Shown: one piece after another, positions 25,395 to 35,800 of the stretch
Position numbering within the stretch: the stretch's first letter is position 1
Layout: every line of letters begins with the position of its first letter
From: JALOKP01 sp963800865
Lineage (GTDB): Bacteria; Acidobacteriota; Polarisedimenticolia; J045
Length of the DNA: 64,000 nt
Direction of reading: 5' to 3'
Assembly (NCBI GenBank): GCA_963800865.1
Contig: CAWDCL010000004.1
Location: 1-64,000 of the forward strand
Position numbers and translations under genes: made by a program
Notes under the pieces: model-generated
Seen by the model: the letters and a program-made list of their open reading frames with translations, nothing else
Database searches by the model: none
Told to the model about the DNA's origin: nothing

Positions 25395-26495
25395 TCAGTC
25401 TAGCCGCTTCCGGAAGCGGAGCGAAGCCAGCGTCACGATCGCGGCCGCGAAGGCGCAGAGAATCAGCCCCTCGGGCCAGAGGACGTCCAGCCCCGACCCC
25501 TTGAGGAAGACCCCCCGGATCACCGGGACGTAGTAGCGCAGCGGGATCGCGTAGGTGATCCCCCGGATGAACGGGGGCATGTTCTCGATCGGGAACATCA
25601 GCCCCGACAGGTAGATGAACGGGATCATCAGCAGAAACATCGAGCTGAGCATCGCCTGCTGCTGGTTGCTGACGACGGTCGAGACGAACAGCCCGAGCCC
25701 CAGCAGCGTGACCAGCATCGGCAGCGTCAGAAGGACCAGCACCCCGAGCGATCCCACCATCGGCACCCGGAAGAAGAAGACCGTGATCCCGGTCACGACC
25801 AGCAGGTCGATCAGGCCGATCAGCGCGAACGGCATCAGCTTGCCGACGATCAGCTGCCACGAGCGGACCGGGGTGACGATGATCTGCTCGAGCGTGCCGA
25901 TCTCCTTCTCGCGGACGACGGCCATCGACGGCGAGATCATCGTGACCATCATCAGGACCATCGCCAGGATCGCCGGGAGGTAGAACCAGCGGCTCTTCAT
26001 CTCGGGGTTGTACCAGACCCGGGGCACGACCGAGATCGTCGCGCCGCGGCGGTCGACGGCCGCGGCCCCCGCGGCCAGCACGATGCGCGCGGCGTAGCCC
26101 ATCCCGATGTTGGCCGCGGTCGCGTCGGCTCCGTCGGCGATCAGCTGCACCGGCGCCGGCCGCCGCGCCTGGCGCGCTTCGCCGTAGCCGCGCGGGACGA
26201 CCAGCGCGACGTCGGTCGTCCCCTTGATCAGCCAGGGCTCGGCGTCTTCGGCGCGGTCGCCGCTGCCGACCAGCTCGAAGTAGCCGGACTGGACGAAGCG
26301 CTGCGCCAGGTCGCGGCTCTCGGCGGTCCGGTCGGCGTCGACCAGGAACAGCCGCACGTTGGTGACGTCGAGGTTGGCGGCGAAGCCGAAGACGACGAGC
26401 TGGATGATCGGCGCGATCACCAGGATCCCGATCATCCGGCGGTCGCGCCGCAGCTGCAGGAACTCCTTGGCGATCACCTTGAGCAGGACTCTCAC
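25395..26495 (-). CDS. ybhR: ABC-2 permease of a YbhFSR-type efflux system (YbhR-like)
   Basis: 366 residues starting at GTG 26495, overlapping the preceding permease stop (GTGA). An N-terminal helix (MIGILVIAPIIQLVVFGFAA) is followed by a large extracytoplasmic domain, then five helices at the C-terminus. The junction VVREKEIGTLEQIIVTPVRS is the signature of the ABC2_membrane_3 (YbhR/YhiI) group. It is the last gene of the operon. With its sister permease it should form the membrane channel driven by the two ATPases. E. coli YbhFSR exports cephalosporins and Na+ or Li+; the cargo here is unknown. Confidence 0.88.
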   Translation of the reverse strand: MRVLLKVIAKEFLQLRRDRRMIGILVIAPIIQLVVFGFAANLDVTNVRLFLVDADRTAESRDLAQRFVQSGYFELVGSGDRAEDAEPWLIKGTTDVALVVPRGYGEARQARRPAPVQLIADGADATAANIGMGYAARIVLAAGAAAVDRRGATISVVPRVWYNPEMKSRWFYLPAILAMVLMMVTMISPSMAVVREKEIGTLEQIIVTPVRSWQLIVGKLMPFALIGLIDLLVVTGITVFFFRVPMVGSLGVLVLLTLPMLVTLLGLGLFVSTVVSNQQQAMLSSMFLLMIPFIYLSGLMFPIENMPPFIRGITYAIPLRYYVPVIRGVFLKGSGLDVLWPEGLILCAFAAAIVTLASLRFRKRLD

Positions 26496-27601
26496 CCCCG
26501 CACCTCGTCGCGGGTCAGGCGGAACCAGGCCCAGCCGAAGACCACCGCCGCGTAGAGCGCGAGGAACCCGACCTGGTCCCAGTAGGGGGAGAGATCGGTC
26601 CCCTTGAGGATGATCCCGCGCACGATCTTCAGGTAGTAGCGGGCCGGGACGAGATGGGAGACGACCTGGAGCGGCACCGGCATCGAGCGCAGCGGGAAGA
26701 TGAACCCCGACAGGAAGATCGCCGGGAGCATCGACAGCAGCGCGCCGGCCTGGAAGGCCAGGGCCTGCGAGTCGGTGACGCTCGAGATCAGGAGGCCCAG
26801 TCCGAGCGCGCCGGCGAGGTAGAGCAGCGTGGCGGCGAGCAGCGCCAGGTACGAGCCGCGCACCTCGACGCCGAACAGGACGCGCGCGGCGACGACGATC
26901 GTCACCGCGGCGGCCAGCGAGATGACCAGGTAGGGGAAGGTCTTGCCGGCGATCAGCTGCCCGGGACCCATCGGCGAGACCGCGAGCTGCTCCATCGTGC
27001 CGCGCTCCTTCTCGCGCACGACGGAGAGGGCGGTCGAGAGGACCGCGGTCAGCATCAGGATGAAGCCGATCAGGCCGGGGACGAGGAAGTGGCTCGACTT
27101 CAGCTCCGGGTTGAACCAGACGCGCGGGCGGTAGTCGATCGGCGGAACGAAGCCGCCCGGGCGCAGCGCGATGCTGGAGGCCGCGGCGATCGCCTCGGCG
27201 TAGCCCAGGACCGCGGTCGCGGTCGTCGCGTCCGCGCCGTCGATCAGGATCTGCGCCTCGGCGTCGCGCCCGCCGCGCACCCGCTCGCCGAACCCCTCCG
27301 GGACGACCAGCGCGGCCTTGACCCGGCGCTGCTGGAACAGGCGCCCGATGTCGGTTCCGGCGGGCGCGTCGAGCGCCAGGTCGAAGTAGGTCGAGTTGAC
27401 GAACGAGGCGACCAGCTCGCGGCTCTCCTTCGTCAGGTCGCGGTCCTGCACCGCCAGCGGCACGTGCCGCACGTCGAAGCTGATCGCGTAGCCGTAGAGC
27501 AGCAGCATCATCGCCGGCAGGCCGAGCAGGAGCGCCAGGCTGAGCGGATCGCGCGCGATCTGCCGGATCTCCTTGAGCGCGACGGCGAGGACCTGGCGCA
27601 C
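26492..27601 (-). CDS. ybhS: ABC-2 permease of a YbhFSR-type efflux system (YbhS-like)
   Basis: 369 residues starting at GTG 27601, only two bases after the ATPase stop. Same layout as the next gene: N-terminal helix (LSLALLLGLPAMMLLLYGYA), extracytoplasmic domain with VKAALVVPEGFGERV, and C-terminal helices. VVREKERGTMEQLAVSPMGP is the conserved family segment. It is about 30 percent similar by eye to the second permease (shared FNPELKS / YNPEMKS and REKE-GT-EQ), consistent with ancient duplication and a heterodimeric channel. Confidence 0.88.
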   Translation of the reverse strand: MRQVLAVALKEIRQIARDPLSLALLLGLPAMMLLLYGYAISFDVRHVPLAVQDRDLTKESRELVASFVNSTYFDLALDAPAGTDIGRLFQQRRVKAALVVPEGFGERVRGGRDAEAQILIDGADATTATAVLGYAEAIAAASSIALRPGGFVPPIDYRPRVWFNPELKSSHFLVPGLIGFILMLTAVLSTALSVVREKERGTMEQLAVSPMGPGQLIAGKTFPYLVISLAAAVTIVVAARVLFGVEVRGSYLALLAATLLYLAGALGLGLLISSVTDSQALAFQAGALLSMLPAIFLSGFIFPLRSMPVPLQVVSHLVPARYYLKIVRGIILKGTDLSPYWDQVGFLALYAAVVFGWAWFRLTRDEVRG

Positions 27602-27603
27602 GG

Positions 27604-28581
27604 TCAGGCCCCCTTTCCGCGGCTTGCGGCCGCCGCGGCCGCCGCCGCATCGGCCTCCTCGATCGAGTGGATGAAGACGTCCTCGAGCGACGGCACGATC
27701 CGCTGGATCGCGAGCGGCGGCTGCCCGGCGTCGCCGAGCAGGGACGCGATCCGCCGCGTCCCCTCCGCCTCGTCGGCGACGATCGCGTGCAGCCGGTTGC
27801 CGAAGAGCGTCGCCTCCAGCACGAAGGGCGCGTCCTGCAGCAGGTCGAGCGCCTCGACCGGCCGCGCGGCGTGGACCTCCAGCACGGCGCGCCCCGCGAA
27901 GACCTGCTTCAACTCGCTCACGGTCCCGAGTGCGACCAGCTTCCCGGCGTGCATCAGCGCGATCCGCCCGCAGTGCTCGGCCTCGTCGAGGTAGTGGGTC
28001 GTGACGACGATCGTCACCCCCTCGGCCGCCATCTCCTCGATCAGGCTCCAGAACTGCCGGCGCGAGATCGGGTCGACGCCGCCGGTCGGCTCGTCGAGGA
28101 AGAGCAGGCGCGGCCGGTGCAGCACCGCCGCGGCCAGCGCGAGCCGCTGCTTCCAGCCGCCGGGGAGCGAGCCGGTGAGCAGGTCCTCCTTCCCCTCGAG
28201 CCCGGCCATCCGGACCGCCCACGCCATCCGCCCGGACAGCTCCTTGCCGTCGAGCCCATAGACCCCGCCGAAGAACCAGAGGTTCTGGCGGACGGTGAGG
28301 TCGTCGTAGAGCGAGAAGCGCTGGCTCATGTAGCCGATCCGGCGCTTGACCTCGTCGGGGCGCTTCGCGACGTCGATCCCCAGCACCTCGGCGCGGCCGG
28401 AGGTCGGCTTGAGCAGGCCGCAGAGCATCCGGATCGCGGTCGACTTGCCGGCGCCGTTGCTGCCGAGGAAGCCGAAGACCTCGCCCTCGGCGACGGCGAG
28501 GTCCAGCGCGTCGACGGCGACGAAGGCGCCGAAGCGCTTGGTCAGCTGCTCCGTGCGGAGGGCGTCGGCCATCGCGGCCAT
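27604..28581 (-). CDS. ABC transporter ATPase, equivalent of the second half of YbhF
   Basis: 325 residues. Walker A is GSNGAGKS, the signature is LPGGWKQR, Walker B is LLFLDEP, and the H-loop His is present (VVTTHYLDEAEHC). The C-terminal extension (ALGTVSELKQVF, EDVFIHSIEE) is usual in the YbhF/drug-exporter group. The altered signature (LPGGWKQ rather than LSGGQ) matches the second nucleotide-binding domain of E. coli YbhF. Start could be ATG 28581 or 28572; it overlaps the end of the tolC-like gene slightly or by neither. It should pair with the ATPase at 29950-30906. Confidence 0.9.
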   Translation of the reverse strand: MAAMADALRTEQLTKRFGAFVAVDALDLAVAEGEVFGFLGSNGAGKSTAIRMLCGLLKPTSGRAEVLGIDVAKRPDEVKRRIGYMSQRFSLYDDLTVRQNLWFFGGVYGLDGKELSGRMAWAVRMAGLEGKEDLLTGSLPGGWKQRLALAAAVLHRPRLLFLDEPTGGVDPISRRQFWSLIEEMAAEGVTIVVTTHYLDEAEHCGRIALMHAGKLVALGTVSELKQVFAGRAVLEVHAARPVEALDLLQDAPFVLEATLFGNRLHAIVADEAEGTRRIASLLGDAGQPPLAIQRIVPSLEDVFIHSIEEADAAAAAAAASRGKGA

Positions 28582-28586
28582 CGCGG

Positions 28587-29953
28587 TCAGCGGCCCGTCG
28601 CGCGGTCGAGCCGCGCCCCGGCGAGGCGGACCTGCGCCATCGCCGAGGTCCGCTCGAGACCGGCCCGCAGCGCGGCGTTCTCGACCGCCAGCAGGTCGGT
28701 CGAGTTGATCACCCCCGCCCGGAACTGCTCCGCGCTCGAGCGCCGGCTCTCCTTCGCCGCGACGACGGCCGACTCCGAGACCGGGACCGCCGCGCGCGCC
28801 GCCTCCAGCTCGATCCGCCGCGCGATCACCTCGAGCGTGATGATCTCGTCCAGCTCGCGGAGCTGCTGCTCGATCGCCGCCAGCTCCGCGCGGCGGCGGG
28901 CCACGGCGGCGCTGACGCGGCCGTTGTCGAAGACGCGGAAGGCCAGCCCGAGCGAGACGTCCCAGGTGCCGTTCCACTCCTCGACGAACGGGAGGACCTC
29001 GCGGTTCGGCCGGGCGTAGTCGTAGCCGGCGTTGGCGTAAACCTGCGGCCACCGGGCCGCCTCCTCGGCGCGCACCGCGGCCTTCAGCACCTCGATCCGC
29101 GAGAGCAGCGCGGCGCGGTCGGGGCGGGCCGCGAGCGCGGCCGCGATCAGCGCGTCGCGCGCCGGCGGCTCGGCGGAGGGGGCGCCGAGCGGCTCGACCG
29201 GTTCGATCCGCGCGCCCGGCGGCAGGCCGGTGAGGCGCGCGAGGTTGGCCTCGGCGGTGTCGGCCGCGGCGCGGGCCTGCAGCCGGTCGAGCACGGCGCG
29301 GTCGCGCTGGACCCGCACGTTGAGCAGGTCGCTCTCCGCGACCATCCCGAAGCGGAGCATGTTCTCGGTGTCGACCAGGTGGGCTTCGAAGACCGCGATC
29401 GACTCGCCGAGCACGACCTCGAACTCGCGCGCCGTGACGAGGTTCCAGTACGCCGCCGCGGTTTCGAGCGCGATGTCGCTGGCGGCGGCCTGGCGGTCCT
29501 GCGCGACGGCCTGGCGCTCGCTCTTCGCGGCGTCGACCTGCGCGACGAGCCGGCCGCCGGTGTAAACCGGCTGAGTCAGGCCGATCCGGGCGCCGAAGTT
29601 GTTCTCGATGCTGGGGAAGATCGTCCGCGGCGGGGCGCCGGGGAGTTCCAGCGTCAGCTCCGGCACGGACGACAGCCGCGTGGCGTAGGCGGAGAGCAGC
29701 GACTCGGGCCCGCGCTGGGCCTTCGCCTCGTCGACGCCGGCGACCGCGGCCTGCTCGCGCGCGGCGAGCGTGGCCAGCCGCGGGGCGGAGGCGGCGGAGC
29801 GCTCGAGCGCCTCGGCCAGCGTGAGACGGACGGGCGCGGCGGTGTCGGGCGCGGTCCCGGGAGCGGCGGAGAGCTGCGGTGCTGCGGCGGCGGGAGCGCA
29901 GCGATCGCGACCAGCAAGGCGACGAGCGGCGCGACGCGCGAAAGGGCGATCAT
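28587..29953 (-). CDS. TolC-family outer-membrane channel (frame break in the signal peptide)
   Basis: The body (about 450 residues) is a TolC/OEP protein: LTLAEALERSAASAPRLATL at the start, coiled-coil helices, GLTQPVYTGGRLVAQVDAAK, and a second repeat with LGLAFRVFDNGRVSAAVARR. The signal peptide (MIALSRVAPLVALLVAIAAL, from 29953) is in another frame; one base is missing or extra near 29885. The ATG overlaps the upstream ATPase stop, so this frame must be the true start. TolC would complete a tripartite pump through the outer membrane with the HlyD lipoprotein. E. coli ybhGFSR has no tolC gene in its operon. Confidence 0.82.
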
Positions 29954-30906
29954 CGGGAAGCCTCCCGGATCTCGTGGATGTAGACGTCTTCCAGGGCGGG
30001 GGCGATGGCGCGGACGGTCGCGACGCGGAACCCGTCGGCGCTGAGCGCTGCGCGCAGTTCTTCAGCAGCACGAGCGCCGCCGGACGGGTCCGCTGCCAGC
30101 GTGACGTGCAGCCGCTCACCGAAGCTCTCGACCTCCGCCACGCCGGGCCGCCCGGCGAGCCAGGCCCGCACCTCGCGGCGCGGCTCGGCGATCACCTCCA
30201 GCATCGCGCGACCGCCGCGCGCGCGCAGCGCCTCCGGGGTGTCGAGCGCCAGCAGCCGGCCGCGGTCGATCAGCGCGACGCGCTGGCAGCGCTCCGCCTC
30301 GTCGAGGTACGGCGTCGTCAGGAGCGTCGTCAGCCCGTCGCGCTGCAGCGTGCCGAGGATCTTCCAGAACTCGCGGCGCGAGACCGGGTCGACGCCGGTC
30401 GTCGGCTCGTCGAGGATCAGCAGCTCCGGCGTGTGGATCAGCGTGCAGGCCAGCGCCAGCTTCTGCTTCATCCCGCCGGAGAGGCGAGCGGCCAGGCGGT
30501 CGCGGAACGGCGTCAGGCGCACCAGTTCGAGCAGCCGGTCGCGCTTCGCGCGCCAGTCGGCGACCCCGTGGACGTCGGCGAAGAAGCCGACGTTCTCGTC
30601 GACCGACAGGTCGCCGTACAGCGAGAAGCGCTGCGAGAGGTAGCCCAGCCGCCGGGCCAGGCGCCGGCGCTCCCTGGCCGGGTCGGCGCCGAGCGTGCGC
30701 ACGCTGCCGCCGTGGGCGGCGAGCAGCCCCAGCACCGTGCGCAGGGTCGTCGTCTTTCCCGCGCCGTCCGGCCCGATCAGCCCGAACATCTCGCCGCGCC
30801 GCACGTCGAACGACAGGCCGTCGACGGCGACGACGTCGCCGAAGCGCCGCACGAGGCGGTCGACAGCGACCAGCGGGCCATCGGCGGCGCGAGGCGGGGC
30901 GCTCAC
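29950..30906 (-). CDS. ABC transporter ATPase, equivalent of the first half of YbhF
   Basis: 318 residues. Walker A reads GPDGAGKTT with Asp in place of Asn, signature LSGGMKQK, Walker B LLILDEP. The H-loop His is absent: LLTTPYLDEAERC has Pro where the His belongs. E. coli YbhF shows the same features in its first nucleotide-binding domain (GPDGAGKTT and a missing H-loop His), so this is an inherited degenerate site, not damage. Paired with the second ATPase it would give one canonical and one degenerate ATP site. The stop overlaps the tolC start by four bases. Confidence 0.9.
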   Translation of the reverse strand: MSAPPRAADGPLVAVDRLVRRFGDVVAVDGLSFDVRRGEMFGLIGPDGAGKTTTLRTVLGLLAAHGGSVRTLGADPARERRRLARRLGYLSQRFSLYGDLSVDENVGFFADVHGVADWRAKRDRLLELVRLTPFRDRLAARLSGGMKQKLALACTLIHTPELLILDEPTTGVDPVSRREFWKILGTLQRDGLTTLLTTPYLDEAERCQRVALIDRGRLLALDTPEALRARGGRAMLEVIAEPRREVRAWLAGRPGVAEVESFGERLHVTLAADPSGGARAAEELRAALSADGFRVATVRAIAPALEDVYIHEIREASR

Positions 30907-31956
30907 TTCGCGGTTCCCGCAGTCGTCGCGGCGGCAGCGTGCGCCGCCGCCGCGCCCAGCCGCGCGGTGGCCGGCATGCCGGGCTTGAACAGCCCGTCGG
31001 CGTTGGGGAGCGCGACCTTGATCCGGTAGACCAGCTTCTCGCGCTCCTCCGCGGTCTGGACGTTCTTGGGCGTGAACTCGGCCTGGCTGGCGACGAAGGT
31101 CACCTTGCCGGTGCGCGCCTGGCCGTCGTCGGTGACGACCTGCGCCTCCTGGCCGAGGCGCAGCCGGCCCAGGTCGCGCTCGCCGACGTAGGCCGTCAGC
31201 CAGGCATCGTCAAGGTCGGTGATCACGACCAGCACGGCGCCGGGCGCGAGGATCTCGCCCGGCTCGACCAGCCGGCCGGTGACGATCCCGGCGCGCGGCG
31301 CGGCGATCGTCGCGTCCTTCACCTGCTGCTCGAGCTGCGCGATCCGCGCGTCGCCGGCGGCGAGGCGGGCCCGCGAGGCGTCGATCTCCTGCGGGCGGGA
31401 GCCGGCCTCGAGCCGGTGCAGCCGCTCGCGCGCCGCCGCGACCGCCTTGGCCGAGATGTCGCGCCGCGTCGCCGCGTCGTCGCGCGACTTGACGATTCCC
31501 GAGCCGGAGTCGACCAGCCCCTGCATCCGGTCGAGCTCGCGCTGCGCGCCGGCGAGGTCGGCCTCGGCCTGCGCGACGACCGCGCGGGCCTCGGCGATCT
31601 CCTCGCTGCGCGCGCCGGAGAGCTTCAGCCGCAGATCGGCGTCGGCCGCGTCGCGCTCGGCGCGCGCCGTGGCCAGCGCCAGCTCGAGGTCGGTGGTGTC
31701 GATCCGCGCGATCACCTGGCCGGCGGTGACGGCATCGCCCTCTTCCGGCGTCAGCGTCGACAGCGTGCCGGGGATCTTGGTCGCGACCCGCACGTCGGTC
31801 GCCTCGACGTGGCCGGAGGCGACGATCCGGTTCGGGTCGCTCTTGGCGCGGCAGCCGGTCGCGGTGAGCGTCGCAGCGAGCAGGGCGGCGAGCAGGGCGA
31901 GCGGGGAAGCGAGCGCGGCGAAGCGAGGCGAGCGAGGCGAGCGAAGCGCGGCGCAT
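30903..31956 (-). CDS. ybhG: HlyD-family membrane-fusion lipoprotein (frame break in the signal peptide)
   Basis: About 345 residues of a periplasmic adaptor. The lipoprotein signal ends TATGC. A barrel-sandwich half (VEATDVRVATKIPGTLSTLT, PEEGDAVTAGQVIARIDTTD) is followed by a long coiled coil and the second half (TIAAPRAGIVTGRLVEPGEI), then a beta-barrel with YVGERDLGRLRLGQEAQVVT. This is the YbhG/YhiI pattern. The ATG at 31956 follows the tetR stop by one base but is out of frame with the body. A shift within the GCGAGGCGA repeats near 31915 would join them; the body frame itself has no start codon. Confidence 0.85.
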
Positions 31957-31957
31957 G

Positions 31958-32614
31958 TCAGCTCCTCGGCGGCTCGGCCAGGAGGCCGCGGATGGTGACG
32001 TCCTTCAGGTGCGCGACGAAGTCCTTCGGCAGCGGGCGCGGTACGGGGAGCAGCCCCTTCTTCTCCATCCGCGCGCGCACGGGCTCGGTGGCGAGGAAGA
32101 AGAGCAGCGAGCCGACGACCGCGAGGTGCGTGACGAGCGGGTCGACCGGCCGGAAGACGCGGAGCGCGATCCCGCGCGCGACGATCATCCGGATCGCGCC
32201 GAAGATCGCGAGCAGGTGCGGGAAGATGGTGTCGTCGAAGAGCCGGCCGCCGTGCACCAGCTCCTGCAGGACCATCGGCGGGAAGTGCGGGTTCTTCTCG
32301 GCAATCTCGACGAAGGTCTCGATGTAGCGCGCCAGCGCCTCCGTCGGCGGGAGGTCGGCGGCCGCGAGCTCCCGCAGCCGCTCGGCGGCCGGGGCCACGG
32401 CGGCGGCCAGGATCGCCCCGTAGAGCCCCTCCTTGCCGCCGAAGTGGTAGCTGATCATGGCTTTGTTGACCCGGGCCCGGCGGGCGATCTCGTCGACCGA
32501 GGTCCCGTCGAAGCCGCCCTCGGCGAAGAGGACGGCCCCGGCGGCGAGGAGGGCCTCCCTGGTGGCCTCGGAATCCCTTGCGGGACGGGGCTTTTCGCGG
32601 ACGGTCGTAGTCAT
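31958..32614 (-). CDS. cecR: TetR-family repressor of the efflux operon (CecR-like)
   Basis: 218 residues. The HTH spans about 25-60 (ALLAAGAVLFAEGGFDGTSV, IARRARVNKAMISYHFGGKE). The C-terminal ligand domain includes LARYIETFVEIAEKNPHFPP and LQELVHGGRLFDD, typical of the CecR/DUF1956-type group. It is the first gene of the operon, with the adaptor gene one base after its stop. In E. coli, CecR (YbiH) controls ybhGFSR and rhlE and responds to cefoperazone and chloramphenicol. Start 32614 is chosen because the upstream ATG at 32689 precedes the likely operator. Confidence 0.87.
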   Translation of the reverse strand: MTTTVREKPRPARDSEATREALLAAGAVLFAEGGFDGTSVDEIARRARVNKAMISYHFGGKEGLYGAILAAAVAPAAERLRELAAADLPPTEALARYIETFVEIAEKNPHFPPMVLQELVHGGRLFDDTIFPHLLAIFGAIRMIVARGIALRVFRPVDPLVTHLAVVGSLLFFLATEPVRARMEKKGLLPVPRPLPKDFVAHLKDVTIRGLLAEPPRS

Positions 32615-32622
32615 ACAGGCTC

Positions 32623-32655
32623 CCGACCAAACGGACGGTTCAACTAAACGGTCGG
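32623..32655. promoter_or_regulatory. Candidate TetR operator
   Basis: Just upstream of the tetR start lies CCGACC ... GGTCGG (32623-32628 and 32650-32655) enclosing two direct AAACGGNCGG copies (32629-32638 and 32646-32655). TetR repressors usually bind such a site over their own promoter. The core AACGGACGGTTCA (32630-32642) reappears with one change before the second giant gene at 39067-39079. Confidence 0.5.
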
Positions 32656-32787
32656 ATGAATAATGGAACGTGCCAACGGACTCTGTCAAGCCCGGAGGGA
32701 GGGGACATGCCGTGCCGCCGGGCTACGTGCGGAGCGCTGCGTGCGCCGGATTCCTCCATTCAATACTGGTTCTCCGCTCCCCCCGCA

Positions 32788-32859
32788 GGTGGTACCTTCT
32801 GGGCGCCTTATGGGTCGGTAAATGGCCCCGATCCGGGCGTCTTCGGGAGGGGAGAGAGC
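32788..32859 (+). promoter_or_regulatory. Leader shared by the two giant paralogues
   Basis: GGTGGTACCTT (32788-32798), TCGGTAAATGGCC (32815) and GGGAGGGGAGAGAGC before the ATG all recur, in the same order and spacing, at 39263-39335. The segment between tetR and the start (32656-32859) has no gene. TACCTT could be a -10 box. The last element contains the ribosome-binding site. Confidence 0.5.
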
Positions 32860-35800
32860 ATGGCGAGCCGGGCGTGGCGTGCCGCGGTGCGGGCGGCGGT
32901 TCTTGCGCTCGCGGTCCTGTCGGTCGTGTCGTTCGCAAGCGCGCAGACGCCGGACTCCGACGGCGATTTCGTCGAGGACGCGCTCGACAACTGCCCCGCC
33001 GTCGCGAATGCCGGCCAGGAGAACCTCGACGGCGACCGGCTCGGCGACGCCTGCGATCCGTACCCGGAACTCGATCTGCGGATCCGGGCGGCCGTGGCCG
33101 CATGGGAGTTCACGAACCAGCCCACGACCGTCACCTACCGCCTGGTGTCGCGATACGGCGCGCTGCAGGCGGGACTCACCGGCATCCGGGCCACGCTCAC
33201 GCTCGGCGGCGCCGCGATCTTCGGCGATGCAACGACGGCGGGAATCCTGCTCGACGGAGCGGGCACGAACCGCGCGCAGGTCGAGTTCGTTGACGGGCTG
33301 GTCGCGCTCGGGATCAGCGACGCCACGCCCGAGCGCGTCCGGCTCTCGGCCGAGGACAGCGCCGGGCTGGCGATCACGTTCGAGGATGCGGTCGTCGAGG
33401 ACTTCGAGGCGACGCCCGGAGGGATGTCCGGCAACGGCTACTGGGAGTGGGGCGTCCCGACCAGCGGACCGGGCGCCGCTGTTTCGGGGTCGAAGGTCTG
33501 GGCGACAGCGCTTGCTGGCGATTACCCGGTTCCCAGTTGGTCGGGGCTCTGGTCCCGGAACTACCAGCTCCCCGCCGAAGGGCCGCTGCAGGTCGCCTAC
33601 TCGAGCTGGTTCGACGGTGGCTGCTGCGACTGGGGCGAACTCGAGATCTCGTACGACTTCGGCCAATCCTGGCAGTGGATCGACGGGCCCTACGGCGATC
33701 TTTCGTGGTTCGGCTGGGATCGCCGCGTGATCGACATCTCCTGGCTGGCCGGGCAGACCGTCAGCTTTCGGTGGACGCTGGTCGGGCGCTACGAGCCCAA
33801 CCCCGGCTGGTACATCGACGATTTCGCGGTCCAGGGGATCCCCCTCGTAGTCGACTTCCTCGACCCGGACGCGGATGCGGACGGCGACGGCCTGACGAAT
33901 CGCGAGGAACGCGAGCGCGGCACCGACCTGTTCAGCCCGGACAGCGACACCGATGGCGAGCCAGACCCGACCGACAATTGCCCAACCGAACCCAACTACC
34001 TGCAGGAGGACAGCGACGGCGACGGAACGGGCGACGCGTGCGAGGACGCTGTCCCCAATCCGGGCCAGGAGGATGGCGACGCGAATGGCGTCGGTGACGC
34101 CTGCCAGGGGAACGACACGGACGGGATACGCGACGAGCTCGACAACTGCCCGTTCATCACGAATCCGGGGGCAGGAGGATCTCGACGGGGACGGGCGCGG
34201 CGATCCTTGCGACAACTGCGTGCTGGTCGGCCAACGCCGGCCAGCAAAGACTTCGACGGCGACTGTTCGGCGACGCCTGCGACAACTGCCCGATCGTCGC
34301 GAACTCCAGCCAGAGCGACTGGGACGATGACGGAACCGGCAATGCGTGCGAGGACGACGATCGGGACGGCGTAATCAACGGACTCGACAACTGTCCGAGC
34401 CGCTCCAATCCGACCAGGCCGACGCGGACGGCGACTACGGGGCACGGCGTGCGACGCCTGTCCGGACCAACGGAGCCCCGACGATGCCGACGGGGACCAC
34501 GACGAGATCGACGATGCGTGCGACAACTGCCCCGAGGATCACAACGCCGGTCAGCAGGATCTCGACATCGACGGGCGGGGCGACGCTGTGACAACTGCCC
34601 GGATGTCGCGAACCCGGCCAACAGGACGGAGACGGCGACGGGATCGGCGATCTCTGCGACCAGGCGACGCGATCGACTCGTCTTTGCGGCTCACGATGTG
34701 GTCTTCGACCGGTCCGGTCGCTGGCCTACGCGATCGACCAGGAACAGAAGGCGCTCTACGCGTCGCCCTGCCAAGCGGGGAGTGGGCGCGGATCGCCACG
34801 TTCACGGACTATCCCGACACGATCGCGCTCGAGCCAGGCGGTGCCCGGGTCATCGTGGGGACTGTTAACTGCGTCGCGAACTGGTACGAGTGCAACGGGC
34901 TCCCGGCACAGTCGCCGTCGTAAACAGCACCGGAACGAGGTGGAGCGGATCGTGCCGCTCACGGGCGATCCGGTCAACGTCGCCTCCGGGGCCGTCGGGC
35001 GCTTCGCCGTCCCGGTCTACATCAGTTACGGAACGTCGAGATCCGGCATTACGACGCCGCGAGCGGTGCGCTCCTCGGCACGGCTCGGGCTTCAGACCTC
35101 GCACACGTGATGGCCCACCGGCGGGCGATCGCTTGTACCACAGTTGGAGGGCCACTCGCGGCTGAGCATCCTGGCCGACGGTTCGCTGGAGCCGGTCCCG
35201 TGGATGGGTTGGAACTCGGAACAGGCCGGAAGGCTGAAGTGGTTCAACCGTCGGGCGATCTGCTCCTGGGATGCCTCGGGCACCTCTCCCGCCTCTCGGC
35301 GGATCCGGCGCGCGACAACCGCCATCTGGGACTCCTCGAAAAGAGAATCGGAGTACGAGATCGACGGTGCGGCGTTCGACGACGCGGAGCGGGTTGTTTA
35401 TACCGGCGAAGGGGACGAACTCGTCTACTACAACTCGCGAGCCTCAAGCCGATCGGCCGCAAGCGCCTGGTCGAACCGGGCTGCGGGTTGGCTTGACGCC
35501 GCGGGCCTGGCCGCGATGTCGGAGCACACCTGTGGGTCCTTGCACCGCCGGTGGTGGGCAACGCCGCGCACCGCCACGTCGCCTCGGCCACGGTGGATCC
35601 GGCGGCAGGTGGGGACACCGGGACGCTCTTCGTGTTCGATGCGTCGACAAGCTACGACGCTGAAGACCCGCCGACACGCTCCGGCTGCGCTGGGACGTCG
35701 ACGACGACGGGACGTGGGACGCCCGCTCGCGTTCGAGCGTCAGGCTCAGCGTACGATTCACGACCCGGGAACACACTTCGTCCGGCTGGAAGTCTGGGAC

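Noticed and set aside
31920..31950. GCGAGGCGA short tandem repeat as a CRISPR or satellite
   Set aside because: Only two to three 9-base copies inside a signal-peptide coding region; no spacers.
34000..34700. Programmed frameshifting as explanation for the breaks in giant copy 1
   Set aside because: Breaks are too many, in both directions and at no shared slippery site.
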